Part shown: positions 1 to 6,096 of the stretch, piece by piece | Numbering within the stretch: position 1 is the stretch's first letter | Layout of the letters: each line of letters starts with the position of its first letter | From: Clostridiaceae bacterium | Lineage (GTDB): Bacteria; Bacillota; Clostridia; Saccharofermentanales; DTU023 | Direction: 5' to 3' | DNA length: 6,096 bases | Assembly: GCA_012728535.1 (NCBI GenBank) | Contig: JAAYEX010000303.1 | Coordinates: 1-6,096 of the forward strand | The notes under the pieces: model-generated | What the model saw: only the letters and a program-made list of their open reading frames with translations | Databases searched by the model: none | Told to the model about the DNA's origin: nothing | Program-made: the position numbers and the translations under genes

Positions 1-2
1 AG

Positions 3-116
3 GCCGGTCTGGCTTCACTTGGTGCTATCAAGCTTTCCAGCCTGCTGAAAAAACGTTTCGGTGTAGCACAGTCTGTCCAGGAAGTCCTGGCCAATCCTAC
101 ACCTCTATTCATCGAA
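3..116 (+). other. NRPS domain: C-terminal half of upstream peptidyl carrier protein (PCP1)
   Basis: The first in-frame codons read AGLASLGAIKLSSLL, which matches the phosphopantetheine attachment region and second helix of a carrier domain. The modified serine is probably Ser5 (bases 15-17). The following RFGV and VLANPT segments match the usual carrier helix 3 region. The motif is G-L-A-S-L rather than the G-G-x-S-L seen in the second carrier of the same protein. This domain shows that at least one more module, or a loading unit, lies upstream of the window. Confidence 0.88.
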
Positions 117-3100
117 AACCGGATCGTCCGCGGATTGTTGGATAAGGAAATCGAAAAGCAAGAGTCTTTTATCGGGGCCCGGGACGACAGTTCGTCAGAT
201 ATAGGTTACCCCCTGTCCGGCAGCCAGATGGGGGTCTATCTGGACTGCCAGAAGGACAGCCAGGCACTGAGTTACAATATCCCGACACGCCTGATCCTGC
301 CAACAAGCATCGACGCCAAACAGCTGACAGCAGCTATTACGACCGTACTTGAAAGCCATCCCGGTATTCACGTCCGGATCGAGGAGAGCTCCGAGGGCAT
401 CCGGCAGGTTCCTCTGGAAGAAGCTGTCCGGGTTGACCGGCTTAGCCTGACAGAGGAAGAAGCCGAATCCTTTGCCAAAAGCTTCGTCGAGCCATTTGAG
501 CTGACAAAGGGGCCCCTCTATCGGGTCGCCGTTGTAGAATCCCCTCTAGCCCTTCTGGTTTTTTCCGATTTTCATCATATTATCTTCGACGGGGCTTCCA
601 TGGATCTCTTCCTGCAAGAAGTAGGCCAGGTCTACGAGGGCGGTATACCTCTGTCCGAAGAGATGGCAGGTCATACTTATGGAAAATGGGAAGCGCAAGA
701 GGAAGCCGGGGGTGTCTGGGAAAAGCACAGGACCTATTTCGCCGGCCTGCTCCGGGATATCGAAGCCGCCAGTGAACTTGCACCTGACTTGCCGGGTAAG
801 AAAGAAGGTCGTTTGCTAAAGGCGGAATGCCCTGTAGACCGCCAGGCAGCGGAAGCCTTCTGTAGCAAGCATGGTCTGACCCTTGCCGGTCTTTTCCTTG
901 CCGCCACCAGCTATTGTCTGGGCAGGTGGACAGGGGGCCCTTCGGTCAGCTTGTCCACCATCAGCAGTGGCAGAAGTGACAGCCGGATCCTGAACAGTTA
1001 CGGTATGTTTGTCCGCACACTCCCCCTGATCATCTCTATGGATCAGGATCAATCCGTCCTTGACTATATCCGCCAGGCACAGGCAGCCTTGCATGCTTCT
1101 ATCTCACATGAAGCCTATCCCTATACTCTCATCGCCCAGGAACACGGCTTTCAGCCCAACATCATGTATACCTATGAGCTCGGAGTATTGTCCGACTACC
1201 GGATTGCCGGTCAAAGCTTCCGGATCGAAGAACTGAGCACCCAGGCACCCAAGTTCAAAATATCTATCCACGTTGAAGAGCGGGGGTCGGATACGGTTTT
1301 CTCGGTCCAGTATAATGACGCCTTGTATTCTCACTCCAGGATGGAAGGTCTGGCAGAAAGCCTGGCCTTCAGCTTCTCCCAGATGCTGAACAGCCCAGAT
1401 GGAAAAGTCAGAGGAGTCTCTCTCCTTAGCGATAAAGAGGCAGATCTCATCAGGAGCTTTCAGCCTGCCAACCCGCCCCCACTTCCCTGTCCTCTCCTGC
1501 ACGGTATGTTTGAGGAAGCTGCAGACCGGTCACCTGATTCAACCGCCCTTATCGCCTGCGAAGGTCAATACAGCTATGGCCAACTGGACGCTGAAGCCAA
1601 TCGGATCGCCAATGCCCTGATCAAACTGGGGCTGGCCTCCGAAGAAAGAGTGGCCTTCCTCCTGCCCAGGACCGGGCGCATTCTTATGACTATGCTGGGC
1701 ATCTTGAAGGCCGGTGGCGCCTACGTTCCCCTAGATCTGGAGTACCCCAAGGGGCGGGTAGAACAAATCCTGGCCGACAGTCAGGCAAGATTTCTTATTA
1801 CAAATGAAGATTGGTTGGCTGATTATCCCCAGGCTCTAAATATTGATGAGCTTCGTACCCATCCTGATGACAGACGCCCCGATCGGACCGTTCAACCTGA
1901 CCAGCTTGCCTATATCATTTACACCTCCGGGTCTACCGGAAAGCCCAAGGGGGTCATGATCGAACATTACGGCATTGCCAATTACCTGACCCCGGCTCCT
2001 GAGAACATTCATATTCACGCCCTGGTTGAAGATGCCAGTTGCATGATGTCCATCACCACCGTCACTTTTGATATGTTCCTGAAAGAGAGCATGGCTGCCC
2101 TGTGCAATGGACTTAAACTGGTCTTTGCTGACGCAGATGCGGCAAGAGACCCGATAAGGCTGGCAGCCTTATTTGAGGAGACAGGAGCGGATGCCTTCAA
2201 CGCCACACCCTCCCGGATGATGGAGTATATATCTTATCCGGCCCTGCTCGCCGCCATCCGCCGCTGCCGGGTAGTTATGGCGGGTGCTGAGAAGTACCCG
2301 GCCAAGCTGATGGAACAGCTGAGAGGGGGTGAAGGTCGGAAGGCCCGCCTCTTTAATACCTATGGTCCTACTGAGATTACTGTCTCTTCCAACGGCAAAG
2401 AACTGACGTCCGCCGACCGGGTCACCATTGGCGGCCCCCTCCTTGGAGTGGTGGAATCAGTGATGGATCCCGACGGCAATGAACTGCCTACCGGCATCGT
2501 CGGCGAGCTATGGATCGGAGGACGTGGCGTAGCCAGAGGCTATGTAAACCTCCCGGAGCAAACGAAGGAGCGTTTTGTCATCCACAAGGGTATCCGCATG
2601 TATCGCTCGGGTGATATGGCCCGCTGGACAGATGACGGAGAGATTGAGCTTCTTGGTCGAAATGACAAGCAGATCAAGCTGCGCGGACTCCGTATCGAGC
2701 TGGGTGAAGTTGAGGCGGTCCTCCTGGCTATCCCGGGCATAAAAAATGCTGCGGTCATCATTAAAGAAGTGCAGGGAAGCGACCGGCTCTGCGCCTACTA
2801 CACTGCTCAACAAGAGATTGCGCCCGGCCATTTGCAGGAGGAGATGTCCAAACACCTCTCTCCCTATATGGTGCCCACTGCCTGGCTGCAGATTCCTGCC
2901 TTTCCCCAGACTTCAACCGGCAAAATCGACTATAAGAAACTGCCGGACCCAAGCCCCCACCGCCTGCAGGAATATACGGCCCCGGCGACAGCGACAGAGG
3001 AAAAACTGGCTGCTGTCTTTGCCGAGGTCCTGGACCTTGATCCGGGTGAGGTTGGCGCTGAGGACAGCTTCTTCGATATCGGCGGCAGCTCACTGTCGGT

Positions 3101-4466
3101 TACCCGGGTGGTTATTGCTTTGAAAGAAAGCGGTCTGGAGACAGCCGACGGGAAAGCCGTAAGTTTCGGAGATGTTTTCGCCAACCCTACGCCCAGAGCT
3201 CTGGGGTCACTGCTCGCCCGGGGAGAAATCCGGAAGAGTGTTTCCGGATCTGCAGACGACTACGATTACCGGGAAATCGATCGTGCACTGGCGGAAAATA
3301 CCCTTGAGGCTTTCAGGCGCGGGTCTTCCCGCGAGCTGGGGCACGTGCTTCTCACAGGTGCCACCGGCTTCCTGGGTATTCATGTTCTCCGCGAACTGAT
3401 TCGTGATCCCGGAACGGAAAAAATCTTCTGCCTAATGCGGCGCGGACGCCATGGCAAGCCCCATGATAGGCTGAAAAACCACCTCTTCTACTATTTTGAG
3501 GATTCCTACGCTGATCTCTTTGGAGACCGCATCGTCCCAATTGAAGGAGATATCACAGAGCCCGATTCCCTGGCCCGATTCAAGGATTCAGGACTCGATA
3601 CAGTCATCAACTGTGCTGCCAATGTCACCCACTTCGCAAAGGATGACAGCATCTTCCGGATTAACACCGCCGGCGTTGATAACCTGATTGACTTCTGCCT
3701 GGACACGGGTGCACGCCTCATTCAGATTTCTACTGCCAGCGTAGCGGGCTTTTCTGTAGACGGAAAACCTCTGCCGGGAGAAAAGTTCACCGAACAGCGA
3801 CTTTACATGGGACAAAATCTGGAAAACCAGTATGTCTACAGCAAGTTCCTGTCCGAGCGCAATTTACTTGCAGCCTCTGCCAGCCGGGGGCTGGATGCCA
3901 AAATCATGCGGGTCGGTAATCTTATGGCCCGCGACTCCGATGGAGAATTCCAGATGAACGCCGCAGCCAACAGTTTCCTCGGACGTTTGAGAGCCTACAG
4001 TGTCGTCGGATCTTTTCCCTATTCAGCCTATCTGGCTCCTGCCGGCATGGCTCCTATCGACAGTACAGCAGAGGCCGTGGTCCTGCTGGCCAAAACGCCC
4101 TCTCTCTGCCGGATATTCCAGCCCTTCAACGATCATTCGATCTTTCAGGGTGATATCGTCGCGATCATGCGAGAAGAGGGGATTCCCATAAATCTGCTGG
4201 AAGACGCTGCCTATGAGAAAGCCCTTGAAGACAGCCTGAAGGATGCGGGAAGAGCCGAATACCTGACCAGTCTTGTCGCCTACCAGGGTATGGCCGGAGG
4301 CAAAAGCCTGGCCCCTGTGGCTGTCGATAATCAGTTCACCAGCCAGGTGCTTCTCAGGATGAACTGGCGCTGGCCGGTTACCGATAACGACTATCTTCGC
4401 AAGTTTTTGCGCGACCTGATCAGCCTTGGTTTCTTCGAAAAGCCCAACTTGCTCAAATCCAAATAG
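3..4466 (+). CDS. Non-ribosomal peptide synthetase, C-terminal part: (PCP)-C-A-PCP-R
   Basis: Cytoplasmic multidomain enzyme that extends a carrier-bound chain by one amino acid and releases it reductively. The frame is open from base 3 with no stop, so the gene is 5'-truncated by the window; 1487 residues are visible, numbered here from base 3. Order: end of a PCP (residues 1 to about 38), condensation domain (69-470) with HHIIFDG at 191-197, adenylation domain (498-982) with YTSGSTGKPKG at 640-650 and NTYGPTE at 785-791, PCP with GGSSL (Ser1030), and an SDR-type thioester reductase with GATGFLG at 1119-1125 and YVYSK at 1277-1281. All core motifs look intact. There is no epimerase or thioesterase. 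The family precedent is peptide aldehyde or pyrazinone synthetases of Bacillota (AusA, gut Clostridia NRPSs). Product identity is inferred; domain calls are secure. A TTG at 135 is not the start, because conserved PCP sequence lies in frame before it. Confidence 0.96.
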   Translation, partial: AGLASLGAIKLSSLLKKRFGVAQSVQEVLANPTPLFIENRIVRGLLDKEIEKQESFIGARDDSSSDIGYPLSGSQMGVYLDCQKDSQALSYNIPTRLILPTSIDAKQLTAAITTVLESHPGIHVRIEESSEGIRQVPLEEAVRVDRLSLTEEEAESFAKSFVEPFELTKGPLYRVAVVESPLALLVFSDFHHIIFDGASMDLFLQEVGQVYEGGIPLSEEMAGHTYGKWEAQEEAGGVWEKHRTYFAGLLRDIEAASELAPDLPGKKEGRLLKAECPVDRQAAEAFCSKHGLTLAGLFLAATSYCLGRWTGGPSVSLSTISSGRSDSRILNSYGMFVRTLPLIISMDQDQSVLDYIRQAQAALHASISHEAYPYTLIAQEHGFQPNIMYTYELGVLSDYRIAGQSFRIEELSTQAPKFKISIHVEERGSDTVFSVQYNDALYSHSRMEGLAESLAFSFSQMLNSPDGKVRGVSLLSDKEADLIRSFQPANPPPLPCPLLHGMFEEAADRSPDSTALIACEGQYSYGQLDAEANRIANALIKLGLASEERVAFLLPRTGRILMTMLGILKAGGAYVPLDLEYPKGRVEQILADSQARFLITNEDWLADYPQALNIDELRTHPDDRRPDRTVQPDQLAYIIYTSGSTGKPKGVMIEHYGIANYLTPAPENIHIHALVEDASCMMSITTVTFDMFLKESMAALCNGLKLVFADADAARDPIRLAALFEETGADAFNATPSRMMEYISYPALLAAIRRCRVVMAGAEKYPAKLMEQLRGGEGRKARLFNTYGPTEITVSSNGKELTSADRVTIGGPLLGVVESVMDPDGNELPTGIVGELWIGGRGVARGYVNLPEQTKERFVIHKGIRMYRSGDMARWTDDGEIELLGRNDKQIKLRGLRIELGEVEAVLLAIPGIKNAAVIIKEVQGSDRLCAYYTAQQEIAPGHLQEEMSKHLSPYMVPTAWLQIPAFPQTSTGKIDYKKLPDPSPHRLQEYTAPATATEEKLAAVFAEVLDLDPGEVGAEDSFFDIGGSSLSVTRVVIALKESGLETADGKAVSFGDVFANPTPRALGSLLARGEIRKSVSGSADDYDYREIDRALAENTLEAFRRGSSRELGHVLLTGATGFLGIHVLRELIRDPGTEKIFCLMRRGRHGKPHDRLKNHLFYYFEDSYADLFGDRIVPIEGDITEPDSLARFKDSGLDTVINCAANVTHFAKDDSIFRINTAGVDNLIDFCLDTGARLIQISTASVAGFSVDGKPLPGEKFTEQRLYMGQNLENQYVYSKFLSERNLLAASASRGLDAKIMRVGNLMARDSDGEFQMNAAANSFLGRLRAYSVVGSFPYSAYLAPAGMAPIDSTAEAVVLLAKTPSLCRIFQPFNDHSIFQGDIVAIMREEGIPINLLEDAAYEKALEDSLKDAGRAEYLTSLVAYQGMAGGKSLAPVAVDNQFTSQVLLRMNWRWPVTDNDYLRKFLRDLISLGFFEKPNLLKSK
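207..1410 (+). other. NRPS domain: condensation (C), probably LCL type
   Basis: Forms the peptide bond between the chain on PCP1 and the amino acid on PCP2. It opens with YPLSGSQMGVYLD, the C1-like region, about 30 residues after PCP1. The catalytic signature HHIIFDG is intact at bases 573-593 (residues 191-197), with the second histidine expected to be the catalytic base. About 400 residues separate the C1-like region from the start of the A domain region, close to the normal C-domain size. No epimerisation domain sits between PCP1 and this domain, so an L-configured donor (LCL subtype) is expected; this is inferred from architecture, not from subtype motifs. Confidence 0.92.
1494..2948 (+). 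other. NRPS domain: adenylation (A), specificity code D-M-K-N-V-A-T-V-S-K
   Basis: Activates an amino acid with ATP and loads it on PCP2. The core motifs are present: A1 YGQLDAEANRIA, A2 LKAGGAYVPLD, A3 YTSGSTGKPKG (bases 1920-1952), A5 NTYGPTE (2355-2375), A6 GELWIGGRGVARGY, A7 YRSGDM, A8 GRNDKQIKLRGLRIELGE, and A10 TGKIDY with the catalytic lysine at bases 2922-2924. Hand alignment to GrsA gives pocket residues Asp690, Met691, Lys694, Asn733, Val758, Ala760, Thr786, Val794, Ser795 and Lys974. Asp235 (GrsA numbering) supports an alpha-amino acid. I do not recognise the rest of the code, and Lys at position 239 is unusual, so no substrate is assigned. Confidence 0.94.
2970..3222 (+). other. 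NRPS domain: peptidyl carrier protein (PCP2)
   Basis: Carries the activated amino acid and then the finished chain as a phosphopantetheine thioester. The sequence ATEEKLAAVFAEVLDL followed by DSFFDIGGSSLSVTRVV is a canonical carrier domain. The attachment serine is the second serine of GGSSL, Ser1030 (bases 3090-3092). The FANPTPRAL stretch marks the C-terminal end of the domain. A linker containing DDYDYREID leads to the reductase, in the manner of other Bacillota PCP-R junctions. Confidence 0.94.
3336..4463 (+). other. NRPS domain: terminal thioester reductase (R)
   Basis: Uses NAD(P)H to cleave the peptidyl thioester and release the chain as an aldehyde. This is an extended short-chain dehydrogenase fold. 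The dinucleotide-binding glycine motif GATGFLG lies at bases 3357-3377. A CAANVTHF segment follows the usual strand, ISTASVAG carries the probable catalytic threonine (Thr1244, bases 3732-3734), and YVYSK provides Tyr1277 and Lys1281 (bases 3831-3845). The C-terminal substrate-binding subdomain is full length, ending at the natural stop. Release by two-electron reduction to the aldehyde is the common outcome in the dipeptide family; four-electron reduction to an alcohol cannot be excluded from sequence alone. Confidence 0.94.
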
Positions 4467-4470
4467 GAGG
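4465..4470 (+). promoter_or_regulatory. Ribosome binding site of the PaaK-like gene, overlapping the NRPS stop
   Basis: AGGAGG is a perfect anti-Shine-Dalgarno match. Its first two bases belong to the TAG stop of the NRPS. The spacing to the ATG at 4478 is 7 bases, which fixes that start over the in-frame ATG at 4496. The overlap suggests translational coupling within one transcript. Confidence 0.9.
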
Positions 4471-4477
4471 AATCCGT

Positions 4478-5911
4478 ATGCAGAAGATATCGCTTATGAC
4501 CCCCTGGCTGGCAGGTGCCCTGGTCAGGCAGGCAAGCTTGATGACAGGGCCCGAGATTCGGGCTCTCCAAAGAGAGCGGCTCCTGATTCTCCTGGACTAT
4601 GCTCGCCAGCATTCTCCTTACCTTCGAGAAAAATACTTGGAGCTTCCCGACTATCCTGAACTTTCAGATATTCCAATCACCCTCCGTGAAGAAGCCATGC
4701 CCTGTCTGGACCGATGGGTCTGTGATTCTGAGATTACCGGCCCGGGGCTCGACAGCTATTTGTCCCGTCTGGACGAGACCTCGGTCAGCAGCCCTTTTCT
4801 GGGGCGTTATCGGGTGCTCACGACCTCCGGTACTACCGGCGTCCCTCTCCGTATGATCCGTGACGACCGCCATAACCTGGTCCACGCAGCCTTAATTTCA
4901 CAGCGCCTCCTAGGTAGTGGAAAAACAGAGGGAAACCCGGTTCCCGCACTCCCTTACCCGCGTACAGCGGGCGTGATATCGAGAGGAGGCTTCAGCTCCA
5001 CCTACCTTTCCTTCCTGAGGACCAAGAAAGCTTATGAGGCAGCGGGCCGGGGCGGAGAGATTCTGCCCCTCTTCGTGGAAATGGCGACTGATGAAATGGT
5101 GGAAGCCCTCAACGACTTCCAGCCCCGTTTCCTCATCGGATACCCAAGCAACATCCGCATCCTTGCCGGCCGGCAGCGCCTAGGCAAGCTGGATATATCA
5201 CCTGATTTGATCACCTGCAGCGCTGAGCACCTTTCCCTTGAGGACATACACTACATCGAGGAGAGCTTTGGCTGTCCCGTGCTGAACAACTATTGTTCAA
5301 CTGAGGGCGGTGAAGTCGCTTGCCTTTGCAGGGAAAACCACATGCACCTGAATTCAGATTGGGTCATCGTCGAACCGGTAGACCGGGCTATGCAACCGCT
5401 AGCTCCCGGGCAGGAGAGCGACGGCATCCTCCTGACCAATTTGGCCAATCTGGTCCAACCCTTCATCCGCTACTATGTGTCCGACCGGATCGTCATGCAC
5501 GAGGAAGCTTGCGCCTGCGGTTCCCCTTTCCCATATATTGATATCGAGGGACGGAAGGAAGACAAACTGTCCTTTCAGGATAAAGGAGGTGCTTGGATCG
5601 AGCTCCCCTCCGCCCTCTTCATTGCTATTTCGTTAGATACCCCTAATTGCGGTCAGGTTCAGTTTGTCCAGAGAGGGCCTTCCCGCATGGAAATTCGCTG
5701 CATTCCGGAAGATGGAGAAGGGCACGAGCAGCTCTGTCGGAACCTCTTTGACATCACCAAAGACAGACTCACGCGTGAAGGACTTGGAGACCTGGAACTG
5801 ACGACAAGTCCGGAAAGGCCAATACTGGGTAAGAGCGGGAAAATGCTAAACACCCTTCGTCTTATGGACGGTGAGAGGGCAAATGTGCCCTTTGATAAAA
5901 AGGAGTCTTGA
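4478..5911 (+). CDS. PaaK-like adenylate-forming enzyme (phenylacetate-CoA ligase family)
   Basis: 477-residue cytoplasmic enzyme expected to activate a carboxylic acid as an acyl-AMP and, in the typical family, transfer it to CoA. The ATP-binding loop TTSGTTGVP places SGTTG at residues 117-121. The A5-like motif YCSTEGG is at 272-278, YYVSDR at 332-337, the hinge region IEGRKEDKL follows, and GKSGK at 451-455 carries the probable catalytic lysine. Length is near the usual 430-480 for PaaK-like proteins. Cys282, Cys284, His288 or His290 together with Cys345 and Cys347 (CACG) resemble a metal-binding cluster seen in this family. It follows the NRPS by 11 bases and is probably in the same operon, so a role in supplying an acyl or aryl cap or an unusual building block is inferred. 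The acid, and whether CoA or a carrier is the acceptor, are unknown. The gene symbol is left blank because a phenylacetate role is not supported. Confidence 0.9.
   Translation: MQKISLMTPWLAGALVRQASLMTGPEIRALQRERLLILLDYARQHSPYLREKYLELPDYPELSDIPITLREEAMPCLDRWVCDSEITGPGLDSYLSRLDETSVSSPFLGRYRVLTTSGTTGVPLRMIRDDRHNLVHAALISQRLLGSGKTEGNPVPALPYPRTAGVISRGGFSSTYLSFLRTKKAYEAAGRGGEILPLFVEMATDEMVEALNDFQPRFLIGYPSNIRILAGRQRLGKLDISPDLITCSAEHLSLEDIHYIEESFGCPVLNNYCSTEGGEVACLCRENHMHLNSDWVIVEPVDRAMQPLAPGQESDGILLTNLANLVQPFIRYYVSDRIVMHEEACACGSPFPYIDIEGRKEDKLSFQDKGGAWIELPSALFIAISLDTPNCGQVQFVQRGPSRMEIRCIPEDGEGHEQLCRNLFDITKDRLTREGLGDLELTTSPERPILGKSGKMLNTLRLMDGERANVPFDKKES
5900..5905 (+). promoter_or_regulatory. Candidate ribosome binding site inside the end of the PaaK-like gene
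   Basis: AAGGAG lies in the last codons of the PaaK-like gene, 9 bases before the ATG at 5915 (a TTG at 5912 is also possible). Position and quality resemble the site at 4465 and would suit a third gene in the operon. The frame it serves closes after 16 codons, so it may be a remnant. Confidence 0.45.
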
Positions 5912-5914
5912 TTG

Positions 5915-5965
5915 ATGAACCGGCACAGGCAAGTTGGAGGTATTTTGCTTATTAATATGCTATAA
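5915..5965 (+). CDS. Tiny reading frame or truncated start of a third operon gene
   Basis: A 16-codon frame translating to MNRHRQVGGILLINML begins 3 bases after the PaaK-like stop, behind a good ribosome binding site. It ends at TAA where the DNA turns A+T-rich. I do not recognise the peptide. After the stop the same frame stays open for 28 codons (LKDLAVVEILRF near its start) and then stops at TGA at 6050-6052. Either this is the remnant of a third gene cut by rearrangement, or it is a chance frame. No function is proposed. Confidence 0.25.
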   Translation: MNRHRQVGGILLINML

Positions 5966-6094
5966 ACTAATCCAGTAACGCTGAAAGATCTTGCCGTTGT
6001 CGAGATCCTCAGATTCAAGGACCCCTCCATTACTAATAATTACCCTTGCTGACGCCATATTACTCTTCCAACATGTAATCAGCACTTTATTCAT
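5960..6094 (-). CDS. Short unrecognised minus-strand frame, possibly the end of a convergent gene
   Basis: Read on the minus strand, a 44-codon frame runs from ATG at 6094-6092 to TAG at 5962-5960, starting MNKVLITCWK and ending GKIFQRYWISL. The frame remains open to the window edge, so it could be the C-terminus of a longer gene transcribed towards the NRPS operon. I do not recognise any family in it. Its A+T-rich codons differ from the two genes upstream. The length alone is not significant. Confidence 0.22.
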   Translation of the reverse strand: MNKVLITCWKSNMASARVIISNGGVLESEDLDNGKIFQRYWISL

Positions 6095-6096
6095 GC

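Larger units (their letters stand above)
5912..6096. other. Downstream tail without a convincing gene
   Basis: 185 bases at the right edge, visibly more A+T-rich than the two genes. No stem-loop followed by a T-run was found on the plus strand, so no intrinsic terminator for the operon lies here. A TGCTATAAA string at 5958-5966 resembles an extended -10 element, but no properly spaced -35 box accompanies it. An imperfect inverted repeat pairs 5981-5991 with 6003-6012 (CTGA/TCAG and GATCT/AGATC around an 11-base loop); its role is unknown. Confidence 0.6.

Noticed and set aside
135..137. TTG codon as the start of the NRPS gene
   Set aside because: The same frame is open back to base 3 and encodes a recognisable carrier-domain end (GLASLGAIKL and ANPT regions) before this codon. 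No ribosome binding site lies just upstream of the TTG.
1104..1502. 132-codon minus-strand open frame inside the NRPS condensation domain
   Set aside because: It lies opposite strongly conserved C-domain coding sequence, has no recognisable motifs, and is one of many antisense open frames expected in G+C-rich coding DNA.
2746..3123. 125-codon plus-strand open frame overlapping the A and PCP2 domains
   Set aside because: It is out of frame with a clearly conserved A8-A10 and carrier region, and its translation is rich in Arg and Pro with no domain resemblance; it is a shadow of the real gene.
5934..5966. Promoter with TTGGAG as -35 and TATAAA as -10
   Set aside because: The spacing is 21 bases, too long for a standard promoter; the nearer TTGCTT at 5945 leaves only 10. 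No gene with a supported start follows on the plus strand.
5981..6012. Stem-loop as an intrinsic terminator of the operon
   Set aside because: The stem is short and interrupted (4 plus 5 pairs), the loop has 11 bases, and no T-run follows on either strand.
5659..6030. 123-codon minus-strand open frame crossing the 3' end of the PaaK-like gene
   Set aside because: Most of it is antisense to conserved C-terminal PaaK sequence including the catalytic lysine region, and its Ser/Arg-rich translation looks like a reverse-strand shadow.

Overview
The window carries the 3' part of a large non-ribosomal peptide synthetase (NRPS) gene, a second adenylate-forming enzyme gene directly behind it on the same strand, and a short tail with no convincing gene. 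A mid-range G+C content in the genes, a perfect AGGAGG ribosome binding site and a compact reductase-ended NRPS suggest an anaerobic Bacillota/Clostridia bacterium of the gut type. That placement is inferred from family resemblance only; nothing in the window identifies a species.

Bases 1-4466: the NRPS reading frame is already open at the left edge, so the gene begins upstream of the window. In order it shows the end of one carrier domain (PCP), then condensation (C), adenylation (A), a second PCP and a terminal NAD(P)H-dependent thioester reductase (R). The visible part is therefore (PCP)-C-A-PCP-R. It should condense an upstream aminoacyl or acyl-aminoacyl unit with a second amino acid and release the chain reductively as a peptide aldehyde. 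The aldehyde could remain free, as in the gut Clostridia N-acyl dipeptide aldehydes, or cyclise to a dihydropyrazinone/pyrazinone, as with S. aureus AusA. Which outcome applies depends on the unseen first module.

Bases 4478-5911: a PaaK-type (phenylacetate-CoA ligase family) enzyme starts 11 bases after the NRPS stop, with its ribosome binding site overlapping that stop. The two genes are almost certainly co-transcribed. The second enzyme plausibly activates an acyl or aryl acid used to cap the peptide, but its substrate cannot be read from the sequence.

Bases 5912-6096: composition becomes visibly more A+T-rich. A 16-codon reading frame with a good ribosome binding site starts 3 bases after the PaaK-like stop and ends almost at once. 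A 44-codon frame on the opposite strand runs towards the right edge. This looks like a broken or very short operon end, possibly a junction with other DNA. No rho-independent terminator is visible. No phosphopantetheinyl transferase, exporter, regulator, thioesterase, RNA gene, repeat array or insertion sequence was seen in the window.
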